Origin: Mesorhizobium sp. WSM3859
GTDB lineage: Bacteria; Pseudomonadota; Alphaproteobacteria; Rhizobiales; Rhizobiaceae
Assembly: GCF_002295065.1 (NCBI RefSeq)
Contig: NZ_NSGG01000009.1
Coordinates: 1-64,000 of the forward strand
Reading direction: 5' to 3'
DNA: 64,000 nucleotides
A model generated the notes under the pieces. That model did no database searches and had not been told where the DNA came from. It was given only the letters and a program-made list of their open reading frames with translations. Positions 36,372-45,773 of this stretch are shown one piece after another. The number at the start of each line of letters is the position of its first letter. Position 1 is the first letter of the stretch. The position numbers and the translations under genes are program-made.

Positions 36372-38468
36372 ATGACCTCCAGATCAGACGGCATCCGCCT
36401 CGGCGCTGACATCGGCGGCACCTTCACCGACATCGCCCTCGATGTGCGGGGAACGCTGTTCTCGACCAAGGTGCTGACGAATTATGCCGCGCCCGAGCAG
36501 GCGATCCTCGACGGCATCGACGCGGTCATCCGCGATGCCGGCATTTCGGCGGCCGAGATCGGCATCATCATCCATGGCACGACGCTCGCCACCAACGCGC
36601 TGATCGAACGGCGCGGCGCCAGGACCGCGCTGGTCACGACGGAAGGGTTTCGCGATGTGATCGAGATGCGGACGGAGAACCGTTTCGAGCAGTATGATTT
36701 GAATCTGCAACTGCCGACGCCGCTGATCCCGCGCGAGGACCGTTTTACCGTCAAGGGTCGCATCGGCGCCGAGGGCCAGGAGTTGCAGCCGCTCGATGAA
36801 GCCGCCCTCAAAGTGATCGCCGACCGGATCGCCGCGGGCGATTTCGGCTCGGTGGCGATCGGTTTCATCCATGCCTACGCCAATCCGGACCACGAGCGCC
36901 GCGCCCGCGAAATCCTCTCGCGAAAACTGACCATCCCGATCTCGATCAGTGCCGAAGTCTCGCCGCAGATGCGCGAGTTCGAGCGCTTCAACACGGTCTG
37001 CGCCAACGCCTATGTGCGGCCGCAGATGGCCGACTATCTCGCGCGCCTGCAGACACGGCTGAAGGACATGGGGGCCGAATGCCCGGTCTTCATGATCCAT
37101 TCGGGCGGCGGCCTGATCTCGGTGGAGACGGCTTTGGAATTTCCTGTCCGGCTGGTCGAGTCCGGCCCGGCCGGCGGCGCGATCTTCGCCGCCGACATTG
37201 CCCGTCGCTTCGGCCTGGAAAAGGTCGTCTCTTACGACATGGGCGGCACCACCGCAAAAATCTGCCTGATCGAGGATTTTGCGCCGCGCACGGCGCGGAC
37301 CTTCGAGGTGGCGCGCACCTATCGCTTCTCGAAAGGCTCGGGTATGCCGATCTCCATTCCGGTGATCGAGATGATCGAGATCGGCGCCGGCGGCGGCTCC
37401 ATCGCCTGGGTCGACGCCATGGGCCGCATCCAGACCGGACCGGAAAGCGCCGGCTCGGAACCCGGCCCCGCCTGCTACGGCCGCGGCGGCAAACGCCCGG
37501 CGATCACCGACGCCGACCTGGTGCTCGGCAAGCTCGACCCCGATAATTTCGCCGGCGGCGCAATCAAGCTCGATACATCTGCGTCTGAACAAGCGATCCT
37601 GCGCGACGTCGGCGAGCGGCTGTCGCTGAATGCCCTGGCGACCGCCTTCGGCATCTGCGAGGTGGTGGACGAGAACATGGCCAACGCCGCACGCGTCCAC
37701 GCCGTCGAGAATGGCAAGAACATTTCCGACAATCTGATGATCGCCTTCGGCGGCGCGGCACCCCTGCATGCGGCAAGGCTCTGCGAAAAGCTCGGCATCG
37801 ACCAGTGCATCGTGCCGCGCGGCGCAGGCGTAGGCTCCGCGATCGGCTTCCTCAAGGCGCCGTTCGGCTACGAGGCGCTGGCGTCGAAGCTGACGAGCCT
37901 GTCCCGGTTCAAGCCGGCTGAGGTCAACGCCCTGCTCGCCGACCTCAAGGCCTCCGCCGAGGGCTTCGTGCGCAGCGGCGCCAGCGGCAGGATCGTGTGC
38001 GAGATCACCGCCTTCATGCGCTATGCCGGCCAGGGCTGGGAAATCCCCGTGCCGCTGGCGGACGAGCCGTTCGGCGACGATGCGTTGGCCAAGCTCAAGG
38101 ACCTGTTCCAGACCAGCTATCAGCGCTTCTTCGGCCGCGCCATCGAGGGGCTCGACGGGCTGGAGATCGAGATCGTCACCTGGTCGGTGAAGGCGACCGA
38201 GGTTCGTCCGTCCGTGACGCGGCACGAACTCACCGCCGGCAGGAAGACGAGCGAACCGACAACGACCCGCGCTGTGTTCGATCCGACGACCGGCGCGCCA
38301 CAGATCTATGGCATCGTCGAACGCGACGCGCTTTGCGCCGGCGACAGGGTGGCAGGCCCTGTGGTCATCGTCGAGCGCGAGACATCGACCGTCGTCACCA
38401 CCAGCTTCGACGCCGTCATCCAGAGCGACGGCGCGATCCTCTTGATCCGCAAAGGCAGCCAGGCATGA
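36372..38468 (+). CDS. hyuA: Hydantoinase/oxoprolinase subunit A
   Basis: A 698-residue HyuA/5-oxoprolinase/acetone-carboxylase beta-type protein. The N-terminal ATP-grasp-like actin-fold opens with GADIGGTFTDIALD (residues 11-24), followed by HGTTLATNALIERRGA; the second half starts near FMIHSGGGLIS with SYDMGGTTAKICLI. Family members use ATP to activate cyclic amides such as hydantoins or 5-oxoproline for hydrolysis, or carboxylate ketones, with HyuB. The stop overlaps the hyuB start (ATGA), so the subunits are coupled. The substrate cannot be assigned; neighbours include SDRs and a uronate-dehydrogenase-like protein. Confidence 0.9.
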   Translation: MTSRSDGIRLGADIGGTFTDIALDVRGTLFSTKVLTNYAAPEQAILDGIDAVIRDAGISAAEIGIIIHGTTLATNALIERRGARTALVTTEGFRDVIEMRTENRFEQYDLNLQLPTPLIPREDRFTVKGRIGAEGQELQPLDEAALKVIADRIAAGDFGSVAIGFIHAYANPDHERRAREILSRKLTIPISISAEVSPQMREFERFNTVCANAYVRPQMADYLARLQTRLKDMGAECPVFMIHSGGGLISVETALEFPVRLVESGPAGGAIFAADIARRFGLEKVVSYDMGGTTAKICLIEDFAPRTARTFEVARTYRFSKGSGMPISIPVIEMIEIGAGGGSIAWVDAMGRIQTGPESAGSEPGPACYGRGGKRPAITDADLVLGKLDPDNFAGGAIKLDTSASEQAILRDVGERLSLNALATAFGICEVVDENMANAARVHAVENGKNISDNLMIAFGGAAPLHAARLCEKLGIDQCIVPRGAGVGSAIGFLKAPFGYEALASKLTSLSRFKPAEVNALLADLKASAEGFVRSGASGRIVCEITAFMRYAGQGWEIPVPLADEPFGDDALAKLKDLFQTSYQRFFGRAIEGLDGLEIEIVTWSVKATEVRPSVTRHELTAGRKTSEPTTTRAVFDPTTGAPQIYGIVERDALCAGDRVAGPVVIVERETSTVVTTSFDAVIQSDGAILLIRKGSQA

Positions 38469-40084
38469 GCGACATCAGCGAAATCCGCATGCAGGTCATG
38501 TGGAACCGGTTGATCTCGGTGGTCGAGGAGCAGGCGCTGACCTTGCTACGCACCGCCTTCTCGACGTCGGTGCGCGAAGCCGGCGACCTGTCGGCCGGCG
38601 TGTTCGATCCGCGCGGCCAGATGCTGGCGCAGGCGGTGACCGGCACGCCAGGCCACGTCAACACCATGGCCGAAGCCGTGCTGCATTTCATGCACGCAAT
38701 CCCGCGCGAGCAGATGTTCGAGGGCGACACCTATGTCACCAACGACCCGTGGCTCGGCACCGGCCATCTGCACGACATCACCATGGTATCGCCGTCCTTC
38801 CTGAACGGCGAGCTCGTCGCCTTCTTCGCCTGCACGGCGCATGTCGTCGATGTCGGCGGCCGCGGCTTCGGCGCTGACGGCAAGTCGGTCTATGAGGAAG
38901 GCATCCAGATCCCGATCATGAAGTTTGCGGAAAAGGGCAAGGTCAATCTCGACCTCGTCAGCCTCCTGCGCGCCAATGTCCGCGAGCCTAACCAGGTCGT
39001 CGGCGATTTCTATTCGCTCGCAGCCTGCAACGAGGTCGGTCACCGCCGGCTGGTCGACATGATGAAGGAGACCGGGCTCACTTCGCTCGACGGTCTCCGC
39101 GACTTCATCTTCTCGCGCACCCGCGACGCAATGCTCGAACGCATCGAGGCGCTGCCCAAGGGAAGCTGGTCGAACGAGCTGGTGACCGACGGCTATGACG
39201 CACCGGTGAAGTTGGCGGCGACGGTTTCGGTCCGCGACGACCATGTCGAGGTCGACTTCACCGGCAGCGACCCGATGAGCAGCTGGGGCATCAACTGCCC
39301 GATCATCTACAGCAAGGCCTATGCCTGCTATGCACTGAAATGCGTGGTGGCTCCGGATATTCCGAACAATGCCGCCTCGCTCGCCTTCTTCACTGTGTCG
39401 TCGCCGGTCAACATCCTGAACGCGGTGCGGCCAGCGCCGGTGGCGCTCAGGCACATCTTCGGCCACATGGTTCCGGATCTCGTGCTCGGCGCGATCTCCC
39501 AGGCCCTGCCCGGCAAGATCCTAGCCGAAGGCGCTGGCGCCTTGTGGAACATCCACATCTCGGCGCGCCCGGTGGGTGGCGCATCCGGCCGCCGCGCCGA
39601 AGTGCTGATGTTCAACTCCGGCGGCATGGGCGCCCGCCCCGAGCTCGACGGCCTGTCGGCGACGGCCTTCCCGTCGGGCGTGCACACGATGCCGATCGAG
39701 GCGACCGAGCATACCGGTCCGATCGTCATCTGGCGCAAGGAGCTGCGGCCGGATTCCGGCGGCGACGGCGAATTCCGCGGCGGCCTGGGACAGATCATCG
39801 AGATCGCCGCGACCGAGGGCCACGAGTTCGATTTTTCCGCCATGTTCGACCGCGTCAATCATCCGGCGCACGGCCGCGAGGGCGGCAAGCCGGGCGTCGC
39901 CGGCGCGGTCAAGCTCGATGACGGCACGAAGATGCGCCCGAAAGGCTGGCAGCATGTGCCGGCCGGGCGACGGCTGATCCTGGAGCTGCCGGGCGGCGGC
40001 GGCTATGGCGATCCGGCCAAACGCAGCGCCGCCGCGCGAGCCAATGACCGATCCAAGGGTTACATCACGGAGGACGACCGATGA
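38465..40084 (+). CDS. hyuB: Hydantoinase/oxoprolinase subunit B
   Basis: A 539-residue HyuB-family subunit. Landmarks: LLRTAFSTSVREAGDLSAGVFD near residue 25, DTYVTNDPWLGTGHLHDITM, FFACTAHVVDVGGRG (metal-site His/Asp cluster), and GGGGYGDPAKR near the C-terminus. It pairs with HyuA to form the ATP-dependent cyclic amidase or carboxylase. ATG 38465 overlaps the hyuA stop by four bases, and its own stop is overlapped by the start of the relic at 40081. The length is typical for stand-alone HyuB (520-580 residues). Confidence 0.9.
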   Translation: MSDISEIRMQVMWNRLISVVEEQALTLLRTAFSTSVREAGDLSAGVFDPRGQMLAQAVTGTPGHVNTMAEAVLHFMHAIPREQMFEGDTYVTNDPWLGTGHLHDITMVSPSFLNGELVAFFACTAHVVDVGGRGFGADGKSVYEEGIQIPIMKFAEKGKVNLDLVSLLRANVREPNQVVGDFYSLAACNEVGHRRLVDMMKETGLTSLDGLRDFIFSRTRDAMLERIEALPKGSWSNELVTDGYDAPVKLAATVSVRDDHVEVDFTGSDPMSSWGINCPIIYSKAYACYALKCVVAPDIPNNAASLAFFTVSSPVNILNAVRPAPVALRHIFGHMVPDLVLGAISQALPGKILAEGAGALWNIHISARPVGGASGRRAEVLMFNSGGMGARPELDGLSATAFPSGVHTMPIEATEHTGPIVIWRKELRPDSGGDGEFRGGLGQIIEIAATEGHEFDFSAMFDRVNHPAHGREGGKPGVAGAVKLDDGTKMRPKGWQHVPAGRRLILELPGGGGYGDPAKRSAAARANDRSKGYITEDDR

Positions 40085-40254
40085 GCTATGTTGCCTCGCG
40101 CCTATCGGTGGTGAAGCCGTCGTGGCGGATGGCGTCGGTGCCTGGCGTCGCCTATGGACTGTCACCCTATTTCCGCATCTCGACCGCGACCGGCGAAGAA
40201 GTGCTGACCGAGGCGATCGCGCGGATCAACGCCGCCGTTGCGCAAGTGGAGTAA
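40081..40254 (+). pseudogene. Internally deleted class I/II aminotransferase (57-codon relic)
   Basis: An ATG overlapping the hyuB stop opens a 57-codon frame ending in TAA at 40252-40254. The first about 17 residues (MSYVASRLSVVKPS) resemble the N-terminus of aspartate-aminotransferase-like PLP enzymes, where '...LS.IKPS.TMAV' is common. The last about 38 (VPGVAYGLSPYFRISTA then TGEEVLTEAIARI) match their C-terminus, where 'VPG.AFG..G..R.S.A...E.L.EA..RI' is common. The roughly 340 residues between, including the PLP lysine, are missing, consistent with an in-frame deletion of about 1 kb. It cannot be catalytic. It still sits in a tight overlap between hyuB and the next gene. Confidence 0.8.
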
Positions 40255-40257
40255 AGA

Positions 40258-41073
40258 ATGCCGCAATACGAACGTATCCTGATCACGGGCGCCGCCGGCC
40301 GCCTCGGCTCGGTGCTGCGCAAGGGGCTGGTGCCGCTCGCCAGGACCATTCGCCTGGCGGACCGCGAGCCCTTCGGCGACCTTGCGCCTCACGAAGAGGA
40401 AGCGGTCTTCGATCTCGACGACATGGAGGCGACGATCGCGGCCACCAAGGATTGCGACGCGATCGTGCATTTCGGCGGCGCGCCGCTCGAATGCGAATGG
40501 CAGACCATCTTGGATTCCAGCATCCGCGGCTCCTACCACATTTACGAAGGCGCCCGGAAACACGGCGTGAAGCGCGTCATCTACGCCTCGTCCGTGCATG
40601 CGATCGGCTATCACGAGATCGAGGCGCATATCGGCGTCGACGCGCCGGTGCGGCCGGACAGCCTCTATGGCGTTTCGAAGAATTTCGTCGAAAGCCTCAG
40701 CCGGCTCTATTGGGATAAGTTCGGCATCGAGACCGTTTGCCTGCGCATCTTCTCGTCCTTCCCCGAGCCGGTCGATCGCCGCATGCTGTGGTCGTATCTC
40801 TCCTTCGCCGACTGCGTGCGCCTGGTCGAGGCCTCGCTCACCGCGCCGCGCGTCGGCCACACCATCTCCTTCGGTATATCCGACAACAAGCTGAAGATGG
40901 TCGACAACAGCGGCGCCGACCATCTCGGCTTCATCCCGCAGGACAGCGCCGAGCCCTTCCGCGCCGCCGTCGAGGCGAAGACCCCTATTCCCGATCCGAC
41001 GAGGCCCTCGGTGAAATATCTCGGCGGCTGGTTCTGCGAGCTTGACCACCCGGACGACAAGCCGGCAGAATAG
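40258..41073 (+). CDS. udh: NAD-dependent epimerase/dehydratase, uronate dehydrogenase-like
   Basis: A 271-residue extended-SDR protein. The cofactor loop is TGAAGRLGSVLRKG (residues 10-23); Ser in YASSVHAIGYH and the YxxxK pair YGVSKNF give the active site; the C-terminus VKYLGGWFCELD is typical of the group. Length and motifs fit uronate dehydrogenases, which oxidise hexuronates to aldarolactones with NAD, though related sugar dehydrogenases cannot be excluded. It starts three bases after the aminotransferase relic stop, in one operon with hyuA and hyuB. Confidence 0.75.
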   Translation: MPQYERILITGAAGRLGSVLRKGLVPLARTIRLADREPFGDLAPHEEEAVFDLDDMEATIAATKDCDAIVHFGGAPLECEWQTILDSSIRGSYHIYEGARKHGVKRVIYASSVHAIGYHEIEAHIGVDAPVRPDSLYGVSKNFVESLSRLYWDKFGIETVCLRIFSSFPEPVDRRMLWSYLSFADCVRLVEASLTAPRVGHTISFGISDNKLKMVDNSGADHLGFIPQDSAEPFRAAVEAKTPIPDPTRPSVKYLGGWFCELDHPDDKPAE

Positions 41074-41252
41074 CGCGGCACTCAGGCAGCGGGAGGCCGG
41101 CTGGCCTGAATGAAGCGATGCCAGGCCGTTTGCAATGCCACGCCGCGCCGCCGCCCGCTCCAGGTCTTGACGAAAACAGGCGCGCCTGTTTGACACAATG
41201 AGGCAAATGGCGACATTTGCCCCATGGGAGATGAGCAGGCGGTGGGCAAGCT

Positions 41253-42323
41253 TTGAAGTGCGTTTTTCTGTTGCTTGCCGCTATCATCATGGCGTCTGGC
41301 GTGACCGGATGCACCAGCATTTCCTACTATGCGCAGTCGTTGGAGGGCCATGTCGAGATCATGGCCGCGCGGAAAAATGTTGGAAAACTGATCGGTGATC
41401 CGTCGACGCCATCGCCATTGCGCGCCAAGTTGACGTCGGCCAGCGCCATCCGCCGCTTTGCCACGGAGGAATTGGCGCTGCCCGACAACAGCAGCTACCG
41501 CAGCTATGTCGACCTCGGCCGGAACGATGTGACCCTGGCGGTCTTTGCCGCGCCGCAATTCTCGCTCGCGCCGATAACATGGTGCTTTCCGGTGTTCGGC
41601 TGCGTTCCCTACAAGGGTTATTTTTCGCGCAAGGACGCGCTCGAAAATGCCGCCGCGCTGCAGCGGCAAGGGCTGGACGTCTATGTGACAGGCATCACGG
41701 CCTATTCCACGCTGGGCTGGTTCAGCGACCCGCTGCTCAGCACCATGCTGCGCCAGAACGACACCTATCTCGCCAGCCTTGTCTTCCATGAGCTGGCGCA
41801 TCAGAAAGTCTATGTGAACGGCGACTCCGCGTTCAACGAGGCTTTCGCCGTTTCCGTCGAAACCACCGGCACGAGGAAATGGCTGCGCGTCACCGGCAAT
41901 CGCGCCGGATTGCGCAGCTACGAGGCCGATCGCAAGCGCAAGGCGGATTTCCTCGGACTGATCTCGAAGACCCGGGACGAGCTGAAACAGGTCTATGGGA
42001 GTCCCCGCGGCCCGGAGCAAATGGCGGCCGCCAAGGCCGCTACGATCGACAGGCTGCGGATGCGCTACCGGCAGATGCGCGACAAGCGCTGGGGCGGCTA
42101 CCGGGGGTACGACGCCTGGTTCGACAGCCCGATCAACAACGCGAAGCTCGCCGCCACTGCCGTCTACGGCGAACAGGTCCCGGCGTTTCTTCGCTTGTTC
42201 GACTTGTGCTCAGGCGACTATCCGAGGTTCTACGCCTCTGTTCGACGGATCGGAAATTTGCCCGCGCCTTCCCGTGCCGAAGCGCTCAAGGCTGCGGCGA
42301 CGTGTGAGCTGAACCGGCTCTAA
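41253..42323 (+). CDS. Putative lipoprotein zinc aminopeptidase (DUF2265/PF10023-type)
   Basis: A 356-residue exported protein. Residues 1-20 form a signal with a lipobox (GVTGC, Cys20) and it is probably a lipoprotein. The zinc motif HELAH lies near residue 180 (LVFHELAHQKVYVNGD), followed by a Glu (FNEAFA) that can serve as third ligand, as in gluzincins. It resembles the putative aminopeptidase family that ends in an aromatic-rich tail. The only in-frame start before the signal is TTG 41253, with a weak ribosome site. It converges with the flavoprotein gene so that the two stop codons overlap (42320-42323). Confidence 0.8.
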   Translation: MKCVFLLLAAIIMASGVTGCTSISYYAQSLEGHVEIMAARKNVGKLIGDPSTPSPLRAKLTSASAIRRFATEELALPDNSSYRSYVDLGRNDVTLAVFAAPQFSLAPITWCFPVFGCVPYKGYFSRKDALENAAALQRQGLDVYVTGITAYSTLGWFSDPLLSTMLRQNDTYLASLVFHELAHQKVYVNGDSAFNEAFAVSVETTGTRKWLRVTGNRAGLRSYEADRKRKADFLGLISKTRDELKQVYGSPRGPEQMAAAKAATIDRLRMRYRQMRDKRWGGYRGYDAWFDSPINNAKLAATAVYGEQVPAFLRLFDLCSGDYPRFYASVRRIGNLPAPSRAEALKAAATCELNRL

Positions 42324-44389
42324 TTCGCCGCCAGCGCCGTCACCTCACGCCGGAAGGGCAAGGCATCGCCTATATCGGCTTCGTCCAGCTCGCGGGCGAA
42401 GCGGTGGCCGGCATAGGTTGCCCAGGCGATGGGTCCCGGCGCTTCGGCGTCGCCGATCACCTTGACCGAACGGATGCCGTTGCCGGCCCACTCGTTCTCT
42501 CTTGCCTTGAGCTCGCGCCACACGGCGTCGTCCTGGTTGCGCGACGTGACCAGGACGACGGCATCGGCCGCCAGCTCCTGTTTCGCGCCGGTATAGACAC
42601 AGGCGGTCACGACGCCGCCGGAGGCGATATTCGTGACGGTCCGGTTGAGGACGATATCGACGCCGAGCTCAGCCAGGCGGCGGTGGATAGCGCCCTGCTC
42701 CAGCGTGTTGCGGGTCCAGTCCGAGACATAGGCCGAAGGGGTCACCAGGGTCACCTTGGCGCCCTGCCGCGCCATCAGCTCGGCAAGCACGCCGCCCATG
42801 TAATAGTGGTCGTCATCGAACAGCACGACATTGCCGCCCGGCACCTTGCCGTCCATCAGATCGTCGGGCGTGTAGAGCGGCATGGCGGGATCGACCGGCA
42901 TCGGCACGACATGGGCGCGCGCCACGCCGTCCCGCCGCCAGGTCGATCCGGTGGCGACAGCGACGTTCTGGAAGCCGAAGGACAGGATGTCGTCTGCCGT
43001 CAGCCGGCTTTCGAAATAGATGTCGACATTCGGCATCTGGCTGAGCTGATACTGGCGATAGTCGCGCACCCTGCCCCACGCCGACAGGCCCGGGAGCAGG
43101 CATTCGCGCGCCACGCGCCCGCCGAGTTCAGTGCCCGCTTCCGCCAAGGCCACCTGATAGCCGCGCAGGCCGAGCGCGCGGGCTGCCTCCAGCCCGGCAG
43201 GCCCGGCGCCGACGATCAGCACGCTATCGCTGCCGCCCTTGGCCTGCATGCGCTCGGGATGCCAGCCCTTGCGCCACTCCTCCATGAAGGTCGGGTTCTG
43301 CGTGCAGCGCGAGATCGACATGGTCATGTCGCCCGTGATGCAGATGTTGCAGCCGATGCATTCGCGAATGTCCTCGATGCGGCCCACCTCGACCTTCTTT
43401 GGCAGAAAGGGATCGGCGATCGACGGGCGCGCGCAGCCGATGAAATCGAGCGTGCCCGACTTGATCATCCTCACCATCACATCCGGCGAGGTGAAGCGGC
43501 CGACGCCGACGACCGGCTTCGACGTCAGTTTCTTGATGCCGGAGACCAGGCTTTCCTGCGCCGCCTCTTCCTTGAAGCGGGACGGCCCCGAGCAATCCTC
43601 CCAGGCGCCGTGCGCGAGGTCCCACAGATCGGGCAACTCGGCATGCATCTCGATCATGTCGCGGACTTCCGAATTGGCGAAGCCGAGCTCGCCGATCATC
43701 TCGTCCAGCGACAGCCTTAGCGTCAGGCCGCAGGTGTCGCCGATCGCGTCGCGTCCTTCCTCGATCAGCTCGCGCATCAGCCGCGAGCGGTTTTCCAGCG
43801 AGCCGCCATATTCGTCGCTGCGCTGGTTGGTGGCTGTCGACAGGAAATGCTGGATGATGCCGAAGCCATGCGCGCCATAGAGGCACACCAGGTCGAAACC
43901 GGCCTGCTTCGCGCGCTTGAAGGCATTGCGGTGCCAACGGCGCAAATCGCGAATATCCTGCCTGTCCATGGCGCGCGCCTGCACCGGATCGTTGGTGAAG
44001 GTGCGGATCGGCAAGGCCGACGGCCCGCGCGGCACCTCCTTGGTGTAGAGGTTGGGCCCATTGATGCCGGAATAGGCGAGCTGGATGCCGGCAAGCGCGC
44101 CATATTCGTGCATGGCCTTGGCCATCTTGGCCAGAGCCGGAATATCGGCGTCATCCCATAGTCGCAGCTCGATGAAGGGCGTGATCTCCGAGGTGTGGTG
44201 CATCTCCGTCTGCTCGGTGAAGATGACGCCCCATCCGCCTTCGGACTTCATGCGGCGCATCTCGGCCGCGGCCGACGGATCGCGGTAGCCGCCGCCATTG
44301 CAATGTGGAACCTGATAGAAGCGGTTCTTGGCGGTCACCGGACCGATCTTCATCGGCTCGAACAGGATGTCATAGCGTGGGTCGCGCAT
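42320..44389 (-). CDS. NADH:flavin oxidoreductase, trimethylamine-dehydrogenase-like
   Basis: A 689-residue three-domain flavoenzyme. An old-yellow-enzyme-like TIM barrel (about 1-340, with GGSLENRSRLM and LYGAHGFGIIQHFLS) carries FMN. A 4Fe-4S motif C-x2-C-x2-C-x11-C is present at Cys344, 347, 350 and 362. An ADP-binding/FAD-like domain follows (LIVGAGPAGLEAARAL). This is the layout of trimethylamine/dimethylamine dehydrogenases and N-methylproline (stachydrine) demethylases. It probably demethylates an N-methylated amine. ATG 44389 is chosen because it follows an AAGGAAG site and begins the conserved RDPRYDILF; ATGs five and fifteen codons upstream are possible. It is divergent from an ArgE-like gene. 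Confidence 0.85.
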   Translation of the reverse strand: MRDPRYDILFEPMKIGPVTAKNRFYQVPHCNGGGYRDPSAAAEMRRMKSEGGWGVIFTEQTEMHHTSEITPFIELRLWDDADIPALAKMAKAMHEYGALAGIQLAYSGINGPNLYTKEVPRGPSALPIRTFTNDPVQARAMDRQDIRDLRRWHRNAFKRAKQAGFDLVCLYGAHGFGIIQHFLSTATNQRSDEYGGSLENRSRLMRELIEEGRDAIGDTCGLTLRLSLDEMIGELGFANSEVRDMIEMHAELPDLWDLAHGAWEDCSGPSRFKEEAAQESLVSGIKKLTSKPVVGVGRFTSPDVMVRMIKSGTLDFIGCARPSIADPFLPKKVEVGRIEDIRECIGCNICITGDMTMSISRCTQNPTFMEEWRKGWHPERMQAKGGSDSVLIVGAGPAGLEAARALGLRGYQVALAEAGTELGGRVARECLLPGLSAWGRVRDYRQYQLSQMPNVDIYFESRLTADDILSFGFQNVAVATGSTWRRDGVARAHVVPMPVDPAMPLYTPDDLMDGKVPGGNVVLFDDDHYYMGGVLAELMARQGAKVTLVTPSAYVSDWTRNTLEQGAIHRRLAELGVDIVLNRTVTNIASGGVVTACVYTGAKQELAADAVVLVTSRNQDDAVWRELKARENEWAGNGIRSVKVIGDAEAPGPIAWATYAGHRFARELDEADIGDALPFRREVTALAAN

Positions 44390-44609
44390 AGTAGCTTCCT
44401 TCATGCCGAATCGGTCCTGCCGATCGGCCGACATTACTCATAAGTTGGCGCCGGCGCGGGAAAACTACGGAATTCTTCTGTGCGGATTAGGCCGCGCCTA
44501 ATCGCGAGTCCGGGGATTAGCCTGCGATGAACCGGGGCTGAGCCAAATGCGACTTCAGCGCCGCCGCGCCGCGATGCTACACAGCCGGTTGCGGCAATGG
44601 GAAAGAAAA

Positions 44610-45767
44610 ATGGACAGCATCAGGATCCTCGAAAAGGTGATCGCCTTCCCGACGGTGAGCCGCGACTCGAACCTCGATCTCATCTTCTATGTGGCGGAGC
44701 TGCTCAAAACGAGCGGCATAGCCAGCCAGCTCATACACAGCGCCGACGGCCACAAGGCCAACCTCTTTGCCACCATCGGTCCGGCAGACAGGCCCGGCAT
44801 CATGCTGTCGGGTCACACCGATGTCGTGCCCGTCGACGGCCAGAACTGGACGCTGCCGCCCTTCGAAATGACCGCGCGCGACGGCAAGCTTTATGGGCGC
44901 GGCGCGGCGGACATGAAGGGCTTCGTCGCCTCGGCGCTCGCCGCCTGCCTCAAGGCTTCGAAGATGGCGCTGCGCACGCCCTTGCATCTGGCTCTCTCCT
45001 ATGACGAGGAGGTCGGCTGCCTCGGCGTGCGCGACCTGATCGAGATGCTGAGCGCGGCGCCGCAACGCCCGCTGCTCTGCATCGTCGGCGAGCCGACCAA
45101 CATGCAGGTGGCCACCGGGCACAAGGGCAAGCTCGCGGCGCGCGCCGTCTGCAAGGGACGCGAGGGCCATTCGGCTCTTGCTCCGCTGGCGCTCAACGCC
45201 ATCCATCTCGGCTGCGATTTTGTGCGCGTCTTGCGCGACGAACAGGAGCGGCTGGCCCGCGAAGGTGCCCGCGACGGCGATTACGACATTCCCTACACCA
45301 CCGTGCATGTCGGCAAGATCAACGCCGGCGTGGCACTCAACATCGTGCCCAATCTTTGCGTGGTCGATTTCGAGATCCGCAACGTCGCCGCCGACGACGC
45401 CGCCGGCATTCTCGACCGGCTGCGCGGTGCCGCCGCGCGCATTGCCTCTGACGCCGCTTCGATCGCCCCCGAAGCCGCAATCGACATCGAGATCACCAAC
45501 ACCTATCCGGGCCTCGATACGCCGGCCGCTTCGGAGGCGGTCGCTTTCGTCAAATCGCTGACCGGCGCCAACGACACCGTGAAAGTCGCTTTCGGCACGG
45601 AGGGCGGTTTGTTCAGCCGCGATCTCGGCACGCCTTCCGTCGTCTGCGGGCCGGGCTCGATGGCGCAGGGGCACAAGCCGGACGAATATGTCAGCATCGA
45701 ACAGTTGCGGCGTTGCGACGAGATGCTGGGCCGGCTCCTGTCGCGGCTCACCGAAGGCTGGCCGTGA
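44610..45767 (+). CDS. Acetylornithine deacetylase-like M20 amidohydrolase
   Basis: A 385-residue M20-family metallohydrolase. The first metal site is SGHTDVVPVDGQNW (His and Asp), the bridging Asp lies in GRGAADMKGF, the catalytic Glu in SYDEEVGC, and LCIVGEPTNM and AFGTEGGLFSRDLG complete the site. Sequence and length fit ArgE-type acetylornithine deacetylases. Since no arginine genes are near, it may deacylate another N-acyl amino acid, perhaps in the same pathway as the divergent demethylating flavoprotein. ATG 44610 begins MDSIRILEKVIAFPTVS. It converges with the LysR gene, six bases apart. Confidence 0.85.
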   Translation: MDSIRILEKVIAFPTVSRDSNLDLIFYVAELLKTSGIASQLIHSADGHKANLFATIGPADRPGIMLSGHTDVVPVDGQNWTLPPFEMTARDGKLYGRGAADMKGFVASALAACLKASKMALRTPLHLALSYDEEVGCLGVRDLIEMLSAAPQRPLLCIVGEPTNMQVATGHKGKLAARAVCKGREGHSALAPLALNAIHLGCDFVRVLRDEQERLAREGARDGDYDIPYTTVHVGKINAGVALNIVPNLCVVDFEIRNVAADDAAGILDRLRGAAARIASDAASIAPEAAIDIEITNTYPGLDTPAASEAVAFVKSLTGANDTVKVAFGTEGGLFSRDLGTPSVVCGPGSMAQGHKPDEYVSIEQLRRCDEMLGRLLSRLTEGWP

Positions 45768-45773
45768 CCTTCC

